Shown here in pieces: positions 6,007 to 8,626 of a stretch of 8,626 nt of DNA. Below the pieces are notes generated by a model. It saw only the letters and a list, made by a program, of their open reading frames with translations, had not been told where the DNA came from and searched no databases. The DNA comes from Nitrospira lenta (GTDB taxonomy: Bacteria; Nitrospirota; Nitrospiria; Nitrospirales; Nitrospiraceae): the NCBI GenBank assembly GCA_945906715.1, contig CAMDRK010000095.1, positions 1 to 8,626 of the forward strand, in the 5' to 3' direction. How positions within the stretch are numbered: position 1 is the first letter of the stretch; each line of letters starts with the position of its first letter. The position numbers were made by a program, and so were the translations under genes.

Positions 6007-6561
6007 ATGAAGCCGAGTATGATTCTGCTGCTGGTCGTCGTAGTTTTCTTTGCCATTCCTGCCGGGGCTGCCGAACGACACATGATGCAGCAGCTGGTGC
6101 CGGCCGACAAGCTGGCCGCAGCGCGCGCACTCACGAGCCCCTTGCCAAAATCCCCTGAAACCGTCGCGCTGGGGAAGGCGATCTACGACGGCAAGGGCGC
6201 TTGCTTCAACTGCCATGGAAAAGACGGAGACGGCAATGGGCCGCTGGCGGCTCAATTGAATCCCTCGCCGCGCAATTTCCAGCACCACGGATTCTGGCGC
6301 CATCGGACGGAGGGGGAAATCTTCTGGGTGATCAAGAACGGATCAGCCGGTACCAGCATGGTTGGCTTTGGAGGGCAACTAACGGACGGAGAAATCTGGA
6401 CCCTCATCCAGTACATCCGAAACTTCGGCGGTGAGCATGGGCCTGGCCTGATGGGACGCGGAGAAGGGATGGGATCCATGATGGAACCAGGCGGTGGTGG
6501 TATGGGTGAGATGGGACGGGGCGGACCGAGAGGCGGGATGGGCGGTATGGATGGACGGTAG
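6007..6561 (+). CDS. Secreted monoheme cytochrome c with Gly/Met-rich C-terminal tail
   Basis: This 184-residue class I-type cytochrome c probably carries electrons in the periplasm; its partners are unknown. Residues 1-22 are a Sec signal peptide with cleavage near PAGAA. The haem site is CFNCH at 66-70, in GKGACFNCHGKDGDGNG. M118, in NGSAGTSMVG, is the likely sixth haem ligand. The block PRNFQHHGFW to IRNFGG (88-142) is the usual C-terminal half of this cytochrome type. Beyond the fold, 143-184 is a tail almost free of hydrophobics other than Met. It has eight Met (149, 155, 158, 159, 166, 169, 178, 181) among many Gly, and could bind Cu(I) or another soft metal. The gene is followed by a homologous remnant at 6615-6827, which suggests an old tandem duplication or recombination. 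It could be the electron acceptor of the TsdA-like enzyme; that is inference. Confidence 0.9.
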   Translation: MKPSMILLLVVVVFFAIPAGAAERHMMQQLVPADKLAAARALTSPLPKSPETVALGKAIYDGKGACFNCHGKDGDGNGPLAAQLNPSPRNFQHHGFWRHRTEGEIFWVIKNGSAGTSMVGFGGQLTDGEIWTLIQYIRNFGGEHGPGLMGRGEGMGSMMEPGGGGMGEMGRGGPRGGMGGMDGR

Positions 6562-6614
6562 TCGGGAGGTAGTGAGGGCGAAGCTTGTGGCCGGTAAGCG
6601 GGTGCGATGTCTAA

Positions 6615-6827
6615 CTCAAGCGAGACGGGCGTGAAAGGCGCGACTCGCCCCTCCCGAGAAATTTCACCGACAAGACGTGGCAAGCCGCTCGAACCGATGG
6701 GGAACTGTTCTGGATTTTGAAGAATGGCAGCAAGGGCACGGCGATGGCCCCCTTTATTCCGCTCGTGCTGACGGAAGAAGAAGCCTGGCAGGTATTGCGA
6801 TACGTGCGGTCATTCGGTCAACCATAA
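6615..6827 (+). pseudogene. C-terminal remnant of a second cytochrome c
   Basis: From 6654 to the TAA at 6825-6827 the frame encodes 57 residues that align with the C-terminal half of the cytochrome just upstream. It opens with PRNF, continues with RTDGELFWILKNGSKGTAM and ends with LRYVRSFGQP. The Met of GTAM corresponds to the haem ligand M118 of the neighbour. The frame is closed upstream by a TAA at 6612-6614, and no signal peptide, CxxCH or credible start is present, so the product could not bind haem. Bases 6615-6653 read as repeat-like sequence (gcgagacgggcgtgaaaggc), suggesting that a dispersed repeat or a deletion replaced the 5' half. A start at a downstream ATG would leave only a fragment. 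The cytochrome similarity is clear; the mechanism of loss is inferred. Confidence 0.8.
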
Positions 6828-7022
6828 GTGGTTTGCATAGCCTGATACTCTAGCCCCTCTAGTCTGCTATTCCTGATTATGTGATGAGTTTTTTGGCTCA
6901 CCTCCTGAGATACACCGAAGGGCTGAGACAGCCGACCGGCTGCGTAAAAAGCCTGAAACGTCGGATGCATAAATGCAGGAGATGACCGTGCCAGGAGCAG
7001 GCCTGAATCTTTTCCCGTGGCC
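6828..7022. other. Intergenic interval upstream of the persulfide dioxygenase gene
   Basis: No gene is supported here. Small structures are present. A short hairpin CAGCCGACCGGCTG lies at 6931-6944 with no T run after it. A 5-bp inverted repeat, tgcat-aa-atgca, lies at 6966-6977. A direct repeat of ctctag occurs around 6850. The segment gctgcgtaaaaagc (6941-6954) is an inverted, degenerate match (14 of 17) to 5974-5990. None is a convincing terminator or promoter. Confidence 0.5.
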
Positions 7023-7043
7023 ATGTCTCTCATCGAGAGACAT
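7023..7043. promoter_or_regulatory. Perfect palindrome upstream of persulfide dioxygenase, possible operator
   Basis: ATGTCTCTC and GAGAGACAT form perfect 9-bp inverted arms around a 3-nt spacer. The right arm ends 31 nt before the ATG at 7075. A TACAAT hexamer, one mismatch from TATAAT, follows at 7048-7053, and the palindrome would overlap its -35 region, a classic repressor position. It could instead be an mRNA hairpin ahead of the ribosome-binding site aggagag (7061-7067). The regulator is unknown. Confidence 0.5.
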
Positions 7044-7074
7044 CTCTTACAATTACAATTAGGAGAGCCAAATA

Positions 7075-8157
7075 ATGATATTCGAACAGCTGAATCCTCA
7101 TGCCTGTCGGACCTATCTAATCGGCGACGAGAAGAGTCGTGAGACGATCCTGGTTGATCCAGTTCTGGAGCACGTCGAAGACTACCTGAAGACGCTGGAC
7201 CAGCGAAAACTCACCCTGACACACGTCATCGATACACATACCCATGCGGATCATATTTCCGGGGGCGCGGCGCTCAAGGATGAGACGGATTGCCAATACG
7301 CCATGCATCACAAGGCGCCTGCGCGCTGCGTCACCGTTCACCTGACGGACGGGTTCGCCTGCCGTCTTGGCAATATTCCGGTGAAAGTGATGACCACGCC
7401 AGGGCACACGAAAGACAGCGTCGCGTTAGTGTTTGAGGATCGAGTTCTGACCGGAGATGTCCTGTTTTTGGATGAGGCTGGAGCTGGCCGCACAGATCTG
7501 CCCGGTGGCGATCCCGGCGAACACTGGGACAGTATGCAGCGTGTGCTGGGCCTGCCCGATCATCTCATCGTATATCCGGCCCATGAGTACCGAGGTCGCC
7601 AGCCATCGAGTTTGAAAGACCAGAAACTCCGCAACCCCAATTTGAAGCCTCGCACCAAACAGGAGTACATCGACTATCTGGAAGGGCTCACTCTTGGCCC
7701 TGCCGATTGGATGAAGGAAGTGCTGAAGGCCAACTATGCCTGCGCCCGCGATCCCAAGGCGGCCTGGATTCCGGTTGACGTGCCGGCCTGTGAGGTCAAG
7801 GGGACATTGGACATTGGCGCGAACGATCAGCAGGTCACGGGGATTCCCGTGGAAGAAGTCTCACACAAACTCGCTGCAGGGGTCAGCCTATTTCTGCTCG
7901 ATGTGCGTGACCTCCACGAGCTGAGCGGGGAACTTGGCCATATCACTGGGGTGACCAATATCCCGGTCACCACACTGTCGCATCGACTGTCCGAATTGGA
8001 AACGCATCGTGATCGAGAGATTGTCGCAATCTGCAAGGCAGGAGGACGAGCCCATACCGCTGCGCAAATCCTCATGCAGGCAGGCTTCTCCAAAGTCCAG
8101 GTAATGATGGGCGGGATGCAGGGATGGAAACAGGCGGGATTTCCGACGGAGGCGTGA
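7075..8157 (+). CDS. Persulfide dioxygenase-rhodanese fusion protein
   Basis: This 360-residue cytoplasmic protein fuses an ETHE1-like metallo-beta-lactamase domain (about 1-240) to a rhodanese domain (about 258-358). Such enzymes oxidise glutathione persulfide to sulfite with a mononuclear iron. The rhodanese part transfers sulfane sulfur, linking persulfide, thiosulfate and sulfite. Metal motifs are THTHADH (54-60; H55, H57, D59, H60), TPGH (108-111; H111), TGD (126-128; D128) and PAHEYRG (168-174; H170). Iron ligands in ETHE1 correspond to H55, H111 and D128. The rhodanese loop CKAGGRA starts at the catalytic C320, and LLDVRD (274-279) is the typical first strand. Length and order match known fusions. 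A ribosome-binding site aggagag at 7061-7067 supports the ATG. The downstream TauE/SafE gene, 76 nt away, could export the sulfite formed. A glyoxalase II activity is less likely given the fusion. Confidence 0.92.
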   Translation: MIFEQLNPHACRTYLIGDEKSRETILVDPVLEHVEDYLKTLDQRKLTLTHVIDTHTHADHISGGAALKDETDCQYAMHHKAPARCVTVHLTDGFACRLGNIPVKVMTTPGHTKDSVALVFEDRVLTGDVLFLDEAGAGRTDLPGGDPGEHWDSMQRVLGLPDHLIVYPAHEYRGRQPSSLKDQKLRNPNLKPRTKQEYIDYLEGLTLGPADWMKEVLKANYACARDPKAAWIPVDVPACEVKGTLDIGANDQQVTGIPVEEVSHKLAAGVSLFLLDVRDLHELSGELGHITGVTNIPVTTLSHRLSELETHRDREIVAICKAGGRAHTAAQILMQAGFSKVQVMMGGMQGWKQAGFPTEA

Positions 8158-8233
8158 GGGGTCGGTGCAGATCAAGAGAGTCGGGATGTGTGCTACGAGT
8201 GATGAGCCGCACCTCACGGACGACAATTGACCA

Positions 8234-8626
8234 ATGACCATTGAGCATGCTGGATTAGCCATTCTGTCAGGTGGAGTCATCGGTCTCGCGCTCGGAGCCA
8301 CCGGCGGGGGTGGTTCCCTCGTGGCGATTCCGCTTCTGGTGTATGTGCTCGGCATGAAGGTGCAGTCCGCCACTGTTCTGTCGTTGATGGTGGTCGCCGC
8401 TTCGGCGTTGATCGGCGTGTATCAACGAAGAGCGTCCGGTGAGGTGAGGGTGAAGCCTGGATTGATCTTCAGCGTCACCGGCGCAGTCGGTGCGTGGGTT
8501 GGCGCATTCGGGCACCGGTTCGTGCGGGGGGAAACGGTGCTTCTTCTGTTCAGCGTCTTGATGATCGTGGTGGCCTGGAGGATGTGGCGACGCAGCGGTC
8601 AAAACGACAGCCGATTTACCGGCGAG
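8234..8626 (+). CDS. TauE/SafE-family permease, 3' partial
   Basis: The frame from ATG 8234 stays open to the window end and gives 131 residues of a membrane protein that is usually about 250-270 residues long. An in-frame TGA at 8228-8230 precedes it, so no earlier start is possible. Shine-Dalgarno pairing is poor. The opening segment holds GATGGGGSLVAIPLLVYVLG (21-40), the glycine-rich first-half signature of TauE/SafE (formerly DUF81) transporters. Hydrophobic segments lie at about 6-40, 46-63, 76-92 and 101-117, separated by Arg/Lys-rich loops such as YQRRASGEVRVK. Characterised members export sulfite, sulfoacetate or related organosulfur anions, but many are unassigned. The gene follows the persulfide dioxygenase on the same strand, which makes sulfite the natural guess for its substrate. 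Family is confident; substrate is inferred. Confidence 0.88.
   Translation, partial: MTIEHAGLAILSGGVIGLALGATGGGGSLVAIPLLVYVLGMKVQSATVLSLMVVAASALIGVYQRRASGEVRVKPGLIFSVTGAVGAWVGAFGHRFVRGETVLLLFSVLMIVVAWRMWRRSGQNDSRFTGE

Noticed and set aside
6931..6944. CAGCCGACCGGCTG hairpin as a terminator
   Set aside because: The stem is short and followed by cgtaaaaagc on the + strand, with no T run. On the minus strand the T run comes before the stem.

Overview
The window looks like a piece of a Nitrospira-type (Nitrospirota) chromosome. This rests on a copA-copB pair, small c-type cytochromes and a diheme thiosulfate-dehydrogenase-like cytochrome, in a GC-moderate background. The spaces between genes hold low-complexity repeats built from units such as gttctgagttct, taaggggg and gcgtgaagcgt. 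The taxon is inferred from remembered style, not from a search, and other Gram-negative bacteria are possible. All supported genes lie on the + strand.

Layout. 1-2450 is a copper-handling pair: the 3' part of a CopA-type multicopper oxidase, overlapped by 4 nt by a CopB-type outer-membrane protein. 2451-2815 is a gene-free stretch carrying repeats. 2816-3655 is a TsdA-like lipoprotein diheme cytochrome c. A ~100-bp repeat lies on each side of it, and the two copies are inverted relative to each other. 3889-4299 encodes an OsmC-family protein. It is followed by a G-tract repeat, then a DsrE-like protein (4435-4794) and, 26 nt later, a polyphosphate kinase 2 (4821-5855). 5856-6006 contains an imperfect palindrome. 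6007-6561 is a secreted monoheme cytochrome c with an unusual Gly/Met-rich tail. 6615-6827 is the haem-less C-terminal remnant of a related cytochrome. 7075-8157 is a persulfide dioxygenase fused to a rhodanese domain, preceded by a perfect 9-bp-arm palindrome. The window ends inside a TauE/SafE-type permease (8234 onward).

How the genes may work together. Five genes point to reduced-sulfur chemistry: TsdA-like (thiosulfate to tetrathionate), OsmC-like (thiol/peroxide or small-thiol chemistry), DsrE-like (sulfur carrier), persulfide dioxygenase-rhodanese (persulfide to sulfite, thiosulfate exchange) and TauE/SafE (sulfite or sulfonate export). The monoheme cytochrome could accept electrons. 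Its Met-rich tail and the Met/His-rich insert of CopA both suggest copper contact, so the region may combine copper and sulfur-stress functions. This is inference from gene content. The repeats separating most genes argue against one continuous operon. The tightest couplings are copA-copB, dsrE-ppk2 and persulfide dioxygenase-tauE. No tRNA, rRNA, CRISPR array, complete insertion sequence or convincing intrinsic terminator was seen.
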